NCBI RefSeq assembly: GCF_031179145.1 | Contig: NZ_JAPSIB010000012.1 | Span: 1-64,000, forward strand | Source of the DNA: Brevibacterium sp. | Lineage (GTDB): Bacteria > Actinomycetota > Actinomycetes > Actinomycetales > Brevibacteriaceae | Length of the DNA: 64,000 nt | Direction: 5' to 3' | Shown: piece after piece, positions 1-7,309 of the stretch | Layout: every line of letters begins with the position of its first letter | Position numbering within the stretch: the stretch's first letter is position 1 | Translations under genes and position numbers: made by a program | The notes under the pieces: generated by a model | Told to the model about the DNA's origin: nothing | The model's input: the letters and a program-made list of their open reading frames with translations, nothing else | The model's database searches: none

Positions 1-279
1 CATGATGGTCGACAGGCCCTGGGGCCCGTCCTCGGCACTGGAACCTCCGGCCCCGTGGCAGTGGAGGTCGACGTAGGCGGGCGCCAGGAACGCGCCGGCG
101 GCGTCGATGATCTCAGCGTCCGGCGCGACCAGATGCTGCGTCCACTCGCTCCCTCGCCCGCGAGCGACGACGAGACCACCGGCCGCAGCAATCCACTCGT
201 CGGCACCGGCGGTCGTGAAATCGGCCGGGTCACCGTCGAGGATGACGGCGCTGTGGACGATCACCTCGGCGTCGGTCAT
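1..279 (-). CDS. nagA: N-acetylhexosamine-6-phosphate deacetylase, N-terminal part (cut by window edge)
   Basis: The first 93 codons of an amidohydrolase. It is predicted to remove the acetyl group from N-acetylglucosamine- or N-acetylgalactosamine-6-phosphate in the cytoplasm. The N-terminus has the small beta-sandwich part of the fold, then the metal-binding DLHCHGAGG motif at about residues 71-79, which matches the DxHxHG motif of NagA/AgaA enzymes. The ATG (277-279) overlaps the stop of the upstream DeoR gene as ATGA, so the two are translationally coupled. The C-terminal catalytic part lies outside the window. The neighbours (SIS protein, tagatose-type kinase and aldolase) make the galactosamine branch (AgaA) as likely as the glucosamine one. 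Confidence 0.82.
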   Translation of the reverse strand, partial: MTDAEVIVHSAVILDGDPADFTTAGADEWIAAAGGLVVARGRGSEWTQHLVAPDAEIIDAAGAFLAPAYVDLHCHGAGGSSAEDGPQGLSTIM

Positions 280-1076
280 GGCCTCCTCCTTCGTTCGTCC
301 ATCTGCGCGATCTCGACGCTGAAGCCCGCTCCGAGCAGATCGTGTCGCGCCCGGTCGTCGAGGTCGCTGTCAGTGATGATCGTCGAGAAGATTTCAGTCC
401 CCCCGACAGAGGCGAATGCCCGACTGCCGTACTTCGAGGAGTCGGCCACGACGATCGCCTGGTCGGCGCGCTGGGCCATCAGCCGGTTGACGTAGGCCTC
501 CTGCTCGTTCGCGGTCATTCCGCCGCCATCGACCGAGATCGCGTGGACCCCGATGAAGGCAAGATCCAGCCACAGGCTGCGCAGCACGGAGTCGACGAAG
601 GATCCGACGAGTTCGAAGCTCGAAGCGTTGATGACTCCGCCGCACACGATCACCTTGAGGCCAGGGTGCACGGCGAGCTTGTTAGCGATGTCGACCGCAT
701 TGGTCACCACCGTCAGGTCCTGCAGGAGTTCGTCGCGTTGGCTCAGGGCATCGGCGACCATGAAGGTGGTCGTGCCCCCGGAGAGTCCGATGACAGAGCC
801 GGGTGCGATCTTCTCGACCGCGACCCGGGCGATCGCGGCTTTCGCCTCCGCCGAGGCGGCCTCCTTGTACCGCAGGGACAATTCGTAGTTCACGGCTCGA
901 CTCTTCGCACCGCCATGGGTGCGTTCCAACAGACGCTTCTGCTCGAGCAGGTCCAGGTCGCGACGGATCGTGGCGACGGAGACACCCAGATCCTCACTCA
1001 GAGATTCGACTCCGACCGCTCCGTCCCGGTCGAGTCGCGCGAGGATGACGTCGAGGCGGTCTTCACGAGTGCGCAT
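276..1076 (-). CDS. DeoR-family transcriptional regulator of the amino-sugar operon
   Basis: A 266-residue repressor of the DeoR/GlpR type. Residues 1-57 form the winged helix-turn-helix, with the DeoR signature around SVATIRRDLDLLE and a wing ending RTHGGAK. The rest is the DeoR sensor domain, which binds a phosphosugar (GLSGGTTT and TNAVDIANKL segments are visible). I chose the ATG at 1074-1076, 10 bases after the aldolase stop, because GAGAG lies just upstream. An ATG 12 codons earlier would overlap the aldolase. It is the fifth gene of the operon and likely represses the operon through repeats at 4945-4972. The effector is probably a sugar phosphate of the pathway (inference). Confidence 0.88.
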   Translation of the reverse strand: MRTREDRLDVILARLDRDGAVGVESLSEDLGVSVATIRRDLDLLEQKRLLERTHGGAKSRAVNYELSLRYKEAASAEAKAAIARVAVEKIAPGSVIGLSGGTTTFMVADALSQRDELLQDLTVVTNAVDIANKLAVHPGLKVIVCGGVINASSFELVGSFVDSVLRSLWLDLAFIGVHAISVDGGGMTANEQEAYVNRLMAQRADQAIVVADSSKYGSRAFASVGGTEIFSTIITDSDLDDRARHDLLGAGFSVEIAQMDERRRRP

Positions 1077-1086
1077 AGTGCAACTC

Positions 1087-1998
1087 TCAGTCGTCACCGG
1101 CTGGTTTGGCAAGCGCGGAGACCGGAGTCTTCTCAGGGGAGAGCGCAGTTTCGGAGGAGAGGACGCCGATGAGCCGGGTCACTTCGGCTGCGAAGGCTTC
1201 TCGGGCCGGGCCGAGGTACTTCCGAGAGTCCACGAGTTCGGGCGAGGCAGTCAATGTGTCCCGAACGGAGGCGGTGAACACCTTGACCAGGTGGGTCGAG
1301 ATGTTGATCTTGCGCATTCCGGCCCGAATCCCGCGCCGGATCTCGGAATCGGCCACCCCGGAGGAGCCGTGGAGCACGAGGGGCACAGGCAGGGCCTCGG
1401 CCAGGCGGGCAATGAGATCAAGGTCAAGCCTAGAGGTGCGTTCCACCATGGCATGGGAGCTTCCCACCGCCACCGCCAGGGCATCGACCCCGGTGGCGGA
1501 CACGAAGCGGGCCGCCTCACCGGGATCAGTGCGGACACCGGGAGCGTGAGCGCCGTCCTTCCCTCCGATCTCCCCCAACTCGGCCTCCACGTCGATTCCA
1601 CGGGCATGGGCACGGCGGACCACCTCGGCGGTGGTGCTGCAGTTGAGCTCATAGTCGAGATGGGCGCCGTCGAACATCACCGAGTCGAAGCCCAGGTCGA
1701 TGGCTTCGTCGATGAGCGCAGGATCAGTGGCATGGTCGAGATGAACGGCCACGGGCACGACAGCGGTTTCGGCGATGGCCAGAGTGGCGCGGGCGATAGG
1801 GGCGAGGCCGCCGTGGTACTTCACGCAGTTCTCGGAGATCTGCATGATGACGGGACGGCCCGCTGCCTCAGCACCGGCTGCAATCGCCTCCGCCGACTCG
1901 AGGTGGACTACGTTGAATGCGCCCACGGCACTGCCGTGGGAGTTAGTGTTTGACGGGGCTGCTGCGGTGAGCAGCTCTCTCAGGCTGGTCTTCGACAT
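1087..1998 (-). CDS. Class II fructose/tagatose-bisphosphate aldolase
   Basis: 303 residues. It is a zinc-dependent class II aldolase of the GatY/KbaY/FbaA family, which cleaves a ketose-1,6-bisphosphate into dihydroxyacetone phosphate and glyceraldehyde 3-phosphate. HLDHATD (residues 86-92) carries the catalytic Asp88 and zinc ligand His89. Another metal-ligand region is GSSHAM around His182, and a third is VLHGSSG. Sitting next to a PfkB kinase and an SIS isomerase, it most likely acts on tagatose-1,6-bisphosphate, as KbaY does in galactosamine catabolism. Fructose-1,6-bisphosphate cannot be excluded from sequence. It lies 4 bases downstream of the kinase gene and 10 bases upstream of the regulator gene. 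Confidence 0.85.
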   Translation of the reverse strand: MSKTSLRELLTAAAPSNTNSHGSAVGAFNVVHLESAEAIAAGAEAAGRPVIMQISENCVKYHGGLAPIARATLAIAETAVVPVAVHLDHATDPALIDEAIDLGFDSVMFDGAHLDYELNCSTTAEVVRRAHARGIDVEAELGEIGGKDGAHAPGVRTDPGEAARFVSATGVDALAVAVGSSHAMVERTSRLDLDLIARLAEALPVPLVLHGSSGVADSEIRRGIRAGMRKINISTHLVKVFTASVRDTLTASPELVDSRKYLGPAREAFAAEVTRLIGVLSSETALSPEKTPVSALAKPAGDD

Positions 1999-2002
1999 GA
2001 TC

Positions 2003-3055
2003 CTATTCCTGGTCTGGTGGGCGGGTTGTCGCAGATGGCTGCAAGCCGGGCGGCACTGCCTGCGGTGTCGGAAGGCGAACTTGCGGGACCGAGATGTGCA
2101 CCCGGTCGCGCAGTTCCGGCCAACTGGGATGGATCTGGCCGGCGCGAGGCATGAGCACTGCTGAGGCGGAGAGCCCTACGGCGCTGACGAGGATAGTACG
2201 CACGGCCTCGTCACTGAGACTCTCGCGAACACCGGACCCTGTGCGGAATGCGGCCCCATCGGCGGCGATCTCTCTCAGCTGCCAGGCGAGCGCAGCGACC
2301 GAGGCGTCGCCGGCGCCGGTCGGGTTGCCCGCCACCGGCGCAGGCAGGCGCGCGCTCAGCCGCGGACCGGTGGAGTCGATGAGCGTCATGCCCTCGGCGC
2401 CACGGGAGACGAGGACGTTCCGCACCCCACGCTCGACGAGCTGCCTCGCCGAGGTGGCCCAGCCAGCACCTGGACTGAGCGCGGCCAGCTCTTCGTCGTT
2501 GGGTTTGACCCAGTCAGCTCCGGCTCGGGCCGCTTCGAACAGCGCTGGCCCCGAGGTGTCGACGATGACCTGGACCCCCGCCGAGTGCGCCTCGGAGATG
2601 AGTTCGGCGACCAGATTTTTGGGGGCGTCGCTCGGCATCGAACCCGAGATGGCGAGTACTCGCACCGTAGGTTCCGACAACCGCTGCATGACACGATCGC
2701 GCAGCCGCGCCCACACTTCAGCCGGGTGAGGATGGCAGCGTTCGTTGAACACCGTTGCTCGAGAGGAGTCCTCGACCAGGGCGTAACTGCGCCGCAACGG
2801 CGAAGGCGTGGCAGTAAGGTCCCACACCAAGCCCCCGGGGCCGGAAGCCTGCGGCCAAAGATCAGTCGGCACCGGGGCCTGGGCCCAGACGTCGATGCCG
2901 AGGGCGGCGAGCACGCGCGCGACATTCACCCCTTTGCCTCCGAGCTGGCCCACAGCGGCCTCGACCCGGTGGGATGTGCCCGGTACCAGCTCCCCGAGGC
3001 CGATCGTGAGATCCCAGGCAGGACTGAGGGTGAGCGCAATGATGCCGGGTTTCAT
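2003..3055 (-). CDS. PfkB-family hexose-phosphate kinase (1-phosphofructokinase / tagatose-6-phosphate kinase type)
   Basis: 350 residues, a cytoplasmic ribokinase-fold sugar kinase. Two PfkB signatures are visible: the substrate-side GGKGVNVARVLAALG (residues 39-53) and the ATP-side PTGAGDAS (245-252), with the catalytic base Asp250. The GGKGxNVAxxL signature is typical of the FruK/LacC branch, which phosphorylates fructose-1-phosphate or tagatose-6-phosphate. The adjacent aldolase and SIS protein support tagatose-6-phosphate kinase. The start overlaps the stop of the ROK kinase gene by 4 bases (ATGA). The last ~25 residues are Pro/Gln-rich and extend beyond the usual family length of about 310. 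Confidence 0.85.
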   Translation of the reverse strand: MKPGIIALTLSPAWDLTIGLGELVPGTSHRVEAAVGQLGGKGVNVARVLAALGIDVWAQAPVPTDLWPQASGPGGLVWDLTATPSPLRRSYALVEDSSRATVFNERCHPHPAEVWARLRDRVMQRLSEPTVRVLAISGSMPSDAPKNLVAELISEAHSAGVQVIVDTSGPALFEAARAGADWVKPNDEELAALSPGAGWATSARQLVERGVRNVLVSRGAEGMTLIDSTGPRLSARLPAPVAGNPTGAGDASVAALAWQLREIAADGAAFRTGSGVRESLSDEAVRTILVSAVGLSASAVLMPRAGQIHPSWPELRDRVHISVPQVRLPTPQAVPPGLQPSATTRPPDQE

Positions 3056-3999
3056 CTCTGCCTCCGCGTCAGCAGTCCGGCGCCGATCAGCCCGGCGACC
3101 GGCCCGAGGACTGCGCGCCTGATGATGGGCATCTTATGGAAGTTCAGGCGTCGGCGTAAGGCGTCCTCGATGCCGTTGAGGAGTTCGTCCGCGCTGCTCA
3201 GACCTCCGCCGAAGACGATCACATCGGGAGCGATGATCGCCACGAGCTGAGCGCACACGGCACCGAGTGCGTCGACCGCCTCGCCGAACACCTCGGCTGC
3301 GATCGCGTCTCCCCGGCGAAGAGCGTCGACGACGTCCAGGGACCCCGCGGCTTCTCTGCCGCTGCGCTGGGAGTAGCGTCTGGCGATCGCGGCCGCCGAG
3401 GCGATGTGTTCGATGGGTCCGCGGAATCTGCCGTCGCCGGTGTCGACGGCGACTTCGGTGAAGCCGATCTCGCCCGCGTATCCGCCGGCGCTCAACAGGT
3501 CTCCCTCGATTCGGATCGCTCCAGCGAGACCGGTGCCGATCGTGATCATGACGGCATTGGCGGGCGTATCGCGGCCGAGTTCGAATTCGGCCCGGCCGGC
3601 TGCCCGGACGTCGTGGGACAGTGCGACCCGCATACCGAGTCGTCGGCTCAGGAGTTCGCGGAACGGCACATCCCGCCACCCGAGGTTGGCGGAGAAGAGC
3701 CCCGTGCCTGTCTCGTCATCGACGATCCCGGGCACGACGACCGCGGCCTCAGCCATGGAGTCGTGGCCGTAGAGTCCGGCGAACTCCTCCTGGAAACGAC
3801 CGATCGCTTCGATGACTTCGTTCGCGGCATCCTGAGTGCAGCTCGGAGTCGGTTCGGTTCGGGCGTCGACCAAGCTGCCTGCGGTGTCGAAGAGCGCGGC
3901 CTTCATCCCGGTGCCGCCCACATCGACGGCCAGAGCCGACGGCCCCGCGCCCAGACTCCGGCCCCTGGCCACGTGGAGGATCTCTGCGCGGGTGGTCAT
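3052..3999 (-). CDS. ROK-family sugar kinase lacking the zinc-binding Cys motif
   Basis: 315 residues, an actin-fold sugar kinase. The N-terminal phosphate-1 loop is AVDVGGTGMKAALFD (about residues 24-38), and the HDVRAAGRAE, TIGTGLAGA and FGGGLS segments match the ROK core. The usual ROK signature CxCGxxGCxE is absent. The corresponding stretch reads GGYAGEIGFTE, so this is a zinc-free, divergent ROK kinase. It probably phosphorylates N-acetylgalactosamine, galactosamine or a related free sugar delivered by the divergent symporter. The ATG overlaps the SIS stop by one base (TGATG), and the stop overlaps the next start, so translation is coupled throughout. Confidence 0.85.
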   Translation of the reverse strand: MTTRAEILHVARGRSLGAGPSALAVDVGGTGMKAALFDTAGSLVDARTEPTPSCTQDAANEVIEAIGRFQEEFAGLYGHDSMAEAAVVVPGIVDDETGTGLFSANLGWRDVPFRELLSRRLGMRVALSHDVRAAGRAEFELGRDTPANAVMITIGTGLAGAIRIEGDLLSAGGYAGEIGFTEVAVDTGDGRFRGPIEHIASAAAIARRYSQRSGREAAGSLDVVDALRRGDAIAAEVFGEAVDALGAVCAQLVAIIAPDVIVFGGGLSSADELLNGIEDALRRRLNFHKMPIIRRAVLGPVAGLIGAGLLTRRQR

Positions 4000-4925
4000 C
4001 AGCCGAGGATGACCGCGCGAGTCAGTGAACGCGGGCTGTCGGGATCCACGCCGGTCCGGCGGGCCTTGATGAGTGCCAGCGCGTGCAGGCGGACGAGCTC
4101 GGCCAGGGGGTCACGGTCGGCATGCTCGAAGCGTGCTCCGGTCGCCTTCACCTGCTCCGCGAGCCCTTCCGGTGCCGCACCGAACTGCCAGGTGACGCGA
4201 CCGGGAGCGGCGATGGCGATCGGACCATGGCGGTACTCCATGGACGAGTACGCCTCGGTCCAGGCCTGTGCGGATTCGCGGAGCTTGAGCGCCGCCTCGT
4301 TGGCCAATCCCCACGTCCAGCCCCTCCCGAGGAAGCTGATCTGCTCCGCGTCGATGAGCTCATCGTCGAGGATCGCGGCGTCAAACTCGATGAAGTCGAC
4401 GGAGATACCGTCGAGAACGTGCTGTGCGTCGGCGACCGCGGCGCGCAGTTCGGCCTCGTCAGCCAACCAGGAGCGCATGGCGAAGATCGCAGACGTCGCG
4501 AAGCGCGTCTGGACGACCGACTTCTCGTCGGCGAAGTCGAGAGAGATGACCTCATCCGCGGCTTCGGCAATCGGGGTATCGGCGCCACCGACGACGGCGG
4601 TGACGGGAATCCTGCCGCCGAGGCGGGTGAGCATGTCCGTCACCTCCGTCGTGGTTCCGGACCGGGAGATCGCGATGATTCGATCGTAGTCTCGGTGCAG
4701 GGGGAACTCGCTGGCGGTGAAGGCATCCGTCTCGCCCTTGCCCGAGGACTCACGCAAGGACGCGTAGGTCTGTCCGCCGAACCAGGAGGAACCGCATCCG
4801 ACGACGGCGATCCGCTCCCCGTCCTGCGGTAGCGCCGAGGTGGGCACATCGAGCTCGAGAGTCCGGGCCCAGCTTTCCGGCTGGCTTCTCAGTTCCTCGG
4901 CCATGAAGACGCCGTACGCAGTCAT
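3999..4925 (-). CDS. SIS-domain sugar-phosphate isomerase/deaminase (AgaS-like)
   Basis: 308 residues with two SIS domains. The first has the phosphosugar loop GCGSSWFGG (43-51) and the SRSGTTTEV motif (88-96). A second half starts near residue 160 and contains the catalytic ELRGLxxEA-like helix region. The family includes GlmS/FrlB-type enzymes and AgaS, a deaminase/isomerase converting galactosamine-6-phosphate to tagatose-6-phosphate. That role fits the downstream PfkB kinase and class II aldolase. It is the first gene of the operon. The ATG at 4923-4925 has an AGGAGA Shine-Dalgarno sequence 7 bases upstream. The promoter lies in the AT-rich divergent region. Confidence 0.8.
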   Translation of the reverse strand: MTAYGVFMAEELRSQPESWARTLELDVPTSALPQDGERIAVVGCGSSWFGGQTYASLRESSGKGETDAFTASEFPLHRDYDRIIAISRSGTTTEVTDMLTRLGGRIPVTAVVGGADTPIAEAADEVISLDFADEKSVVQTRFATSAIFAMRSWLADEAELRAAVADAQHVLDGISVDFIEFDAAILDDELIDAEQISFLGRGWTWGLANEAALKLRESAQAWTEAYSSMEYRHGPIAIAAPGRVTWQFGAAPEGLAEQVKATGARFEHADRDPLAELVRLHALALIKARRTGVDPDSPRSLTRAVILG

Positions 4926-4944
4926 CGATCATTCTCCTGATAGA

Positions 4945-4990
4945 AATCATTAGGTAGCAATCATTATAATGACACATTATGCCGTTGACA
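4945..4990. promoter_or_regulatory. Divergent operator/promoter between amino-sugar operon and symporter
   Basis: An AT-rich island in GC-rich DNA. It holds a perfect 12-base palindrome TCATTATAATGA (4961-4972) and, read on the minus strand, two tandem 14-base units that begin TAATGATT (4966-4953 and 4952-4939). A minus-strand -10 TATAAT lies inside the palindrome, with TGTCAA 16 bases upstream as a possible -35. A TTGACA sits at 4985-4990 on the plus strand. A repressor bound here would block the SIS-operon promoter. The local DeoR-family protein is the obvious candidate. Confidence 0.55.
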
Positions 4991-5130
4991 GATAGCAACT
5001 GTTTGCGGTTTTCTGTATTCAGCGATCGATGAATCCCCACCGGTCGTGCGCGGACCACCGCCGACCCACCCGGACGTCCGCAGGCTTCGGACGTCTGCGG
5101 ACGACAAGGCACACTCAAAGGAGAAGTTGC

Positions 5131-6543
5131 ATGGCCTTCCTCACCGATCTCAGACGCGCTCCCCGTCTCGTCACGATCGTCGCGTTCGCCGCCGTCGCCC
5201 TGGGCATCACCTACGGCTACGACATCTCGAACATCGCAGGCGCCCTCCTGTTCCTCGAACCAGATCTCGGACTCGACAACACCGAGCTCGGCTCACTGGC
5301 CACGGCCGTGGTCATCGGGCAGATCGTCGGCGCCGTGTGCGGCGGATCGCTCTCCAATCTGATCGGCCGTAAGAAGTCGATGTTCGTCATCACCATCGGC
5401 TACATCGTGTTCTCCGTGATCTCGGGATTGGCCCCGGGGTACGTCACTCTCCTATTGGCACGACTGTTCCTCGGCATTGCGATCGGCATCGCGCTGGCCG
5501 TGGTCCCCGTATTCATCGCGGAGTCCTCGCCTGCGAATGTGCGCGGAGGACTTCTCGTCGCCTATCAGGTCACCACAGTCATCGGCATCATCGTCGGTTA
5601 CCTCGTGTGCTGGGGACTCGCCCTCGCCGAATCCTGGCGGCTGATGCTCGGACTGGCAGCGTTTCCTGCCGCCATCGTCTTCGTCCTGCTGCTGCGGGTC
5701 CGGGAGACGCCGCACTGGCTGATGCTCAGAGGTCGGGAGGACGAGGCAGCAGCGGCGCTGCGAGCACTCGACTCCGATCGCGACATCGACCACGAGCTCG
5801 CCCTCATCGCCGGCGAAATCAATCAGGACAGCGGTCGCCTCGTCGACATGTTCCGTGGCCACCTGCTCCGGGCCACCCTCTTCGTCATTGGTTTGGGCTT
5901 CTTCATCCAGATCACGGGCATCAACGCCACGATCTACTATGCGCCGTCGATCTTCGAGTCCATGGGTTTCAAGGGCTTTGGTTCACTCTTGGGCCTGCCG
6001 GCGGTTGTCCAGACGTTCGCACTCGTCGCCGTCATCGTGTCGATGTTCATCGTCGATCGCCTCGGTCGCCGCCCGGTTCTCCTCACCGGAATCGGAATCA
6101 TGATCGTCTCAACGATCGTGCTGGTTCTGGTCTTCAGCCTCGGCGGGGAGGCCGGCAGCACGCAGTGGGGAACGATCGTCGGAGTGATCGGCATCATCGC
6201 CTTCACAATGGGATACACGTTTGGATTCGGGTCTCTGGTCTGGGTGTATGCCGGAGAGACCTTCCCCGCCAAGTACCGGGCGCTCGGTGCTTCACTGATG
6301 CTGACCTCGGACCTCGTGGCCAACGCGATTGTGGCCCAGTTCTTCCCGGACCTCCTCGACCTCATCGGTGGCGCGGGCGTCTTCGCCGTTTTCGGAATCC
6401 TCGCCGCGGCAGCGTATCTCTTCGTCTTCCGGTTCGCACCTGAGACGAAGGGCCGCGAACTGTCGGAGATCTCGAGCTACTGGGCCAATGGGGCGAAATG
6501 GCCCACAGATCTGGTGAATAGGCCGGACACCCGCGTCATTTGA
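5131..6543 (+). CDS. MFS sugar/H+ symporter (SP family)
   Basis: 470 residues with twelve predicted membrane helices. Sugar-porter hallmarks are visible: GRKK after helix 2, the PVFIAESSPANVRG segment after helix 4, the DRLGRRP loop after helix 8, and PETKGRELSEI at the end of helix 12. It should import a hexose or amino sugar with protons. I chose the ATG at 5131 because AAAGGAGAAG lies 5 bases upstream. An in-frame ATG about 100 bases earlier has no ribosome-binding site. It diverges from the SIS-ROK-PfkB-aldolase operon and probably supplies its substrate. Its last 8 bases overlap the convergent lipoprotein gene. Confidence 0.9.
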   Translation: MAFLTDLRRAPRLVTIVAFAAVALGITYGYDISNIAGALLFLEPDLGLDNTELGSLATAVVIGQIVGAVCGGSLSNLIGRKKSMFVITIGYIVFSVISGLAPGYVTLLLARLFLGIAIGIALAVVPVFIAESSPANVRGGLLVAYQVTTVIGIIVGYLVCWGLALAESWRLMLGLAAFPAAIVFVLLLRVRETPHWLMLRGREDEAAAALRALDSDRDIDHELALIAGEINQDSGRLVDMFRGHLLRATLFVIGLGFFIQITGINATIYYAPSIFESMGFKGFGSLLGLPAVVQTFALVAVIVSMFIVDRLGRRPVLLTGIGIMIVSTIVLVLVFSLGGEAGSTQWGTIVGVIGIIAFTMGYTFGFGSLVWVYAGETFPAKYRALGASLMLTSDLVANAIVAQFFPDLLDLIGGAGVFAVFGILAAAAYLFVFRFAPETKGRELSEISSYWANGAKWPTDLVNRPDTRVI

Positions 6544-7309
6544 ATGTCGGGGTCTCGAGACCGCTGCCGTCGACCTCGACGGTCGGGAGCATCTTCTTGA
6601 AGTCCTCGGCGGCGGCCGTGTCGGTTTCGAGCGCACGCATCTCGATTCCGATGTCGACGAGGCGACCGTTGGTCCGATATCCGAGCCGCGCCCCGTACAT
6701 CACGGTCGACTTCTGGTTGATCGCGAAGATCTCCGTGGGGCCGAGCACCCCCTGGTAGGTCCAGTAGGATCCCGCGTCCATGGTTCCGGTGCGTTCTGCC
6801 TTCACCATGGATCCCTGCTCCGAGAACGCGTACTTCTTCTGTGAGTCGACCACCGCCTGCGGGCTGTCGTCGAAGGCCTGCGAGCAGTTGACGATGATGA
6901 CGTCGCTGTCGCTGATCGTGTTTCCGCGGGAGAGGACGTGGAACGTCTCCGTGGTCGAGTTCTGCATCCAATCGGAGCCCACGGCGAAACTGACCGTGAC
7001 CGGGCATTCGGCGCCGAGGTTGAAGGAGCTTCTGCTCATCCCCTCGGGGATCCCTCCGTCGGTCGGCCCGGGGCTCGGGACTTCACCGGCGTTCTCCTGC
7101 ACGGCGACCCGCAGCGGCCCAGAGTCGCGTTCGGCAGTGCGGATGTGCAGGGCCGAGCAGCCGCTGAGCGCCAGCCCGAAAATGGCCGCCGAGGCTGCCA
7201 GGCTCGTCAGCCTCGAGGCGCGGTTGGCGCGGGCGCGGGTGGCGCGGGCGCGGGTGGCCCGGGTGGCTCGAGTTCGAGCACTGCCGGCTCGAGTGGTGCG
7301 CGCAGTCAT
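6536..7309 (-). CDS. Lipoprotein of unknown function at the end of the Mrp/two-component operon
   Basis: 257 residues. After an unusually long Arg/Ala/Thr-rich n-region of about 32 residues comes a hydrophobic stretch and the lipobox LALSGC, with lipidated Cys at residue 51. The mature domain has two Cys (in AECPVTV and IVNCSQA) that may form a disulphide. I do not recognise the fold. The start overlaps the histidine-kinase stop as ATGA, so it is cotranslated with the kinase. It could be a sensor accessory for a kinase that has no extracellular domain of its own (inference). The n-region is encoded by a GC-rich 15-base tandem repeat (7226-7255). Confidence 0.75.
   Translation of the reverse strand: MTARTTRAGSARTRATRATRARATRARANRASRLTSLAASAAIFGLALSGCSALHIRTAERDSGPLRVAVQENAGEVPSPGPTDGGIPEGMSRSSFNLGAECPVTVSFAVGSDWMQNSTTETFHVLSRGNTISDSDVIIVNCSQAFDDSPQAVVDSQKKYAFSEQGSMVKAERTGTMDAGSYWTYQGVLGPTEIFAINQKSTVMYGARLGYRTNGRLVDIGIEMRALETDTAAAEDFKKMLPTVEVDGSGLETPTFK
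7226..7264. repeat. 15-base GC tandem repeat inside the lipoprotein signal region
   Basis: Two exact copies of GGCGCGGGCGCGGGT lie at 7226-7240 and 7241-7255, followed by a shortened copy GGCCCGGGT (7256-7264). The period is a multiple of three, so gain or loss of a unit adds or removes five residues (Ala/Thr/Arg) in the n-region of the lipoprotein signal peptide without a frameshift. Confidence 0.8.

Noticed and set aside
6536-6543. Frameshift or gene fusion between symporter and lipoprotein
   Set aside because: The genes are convergent and overlap by 8 bases; both frames are intact.
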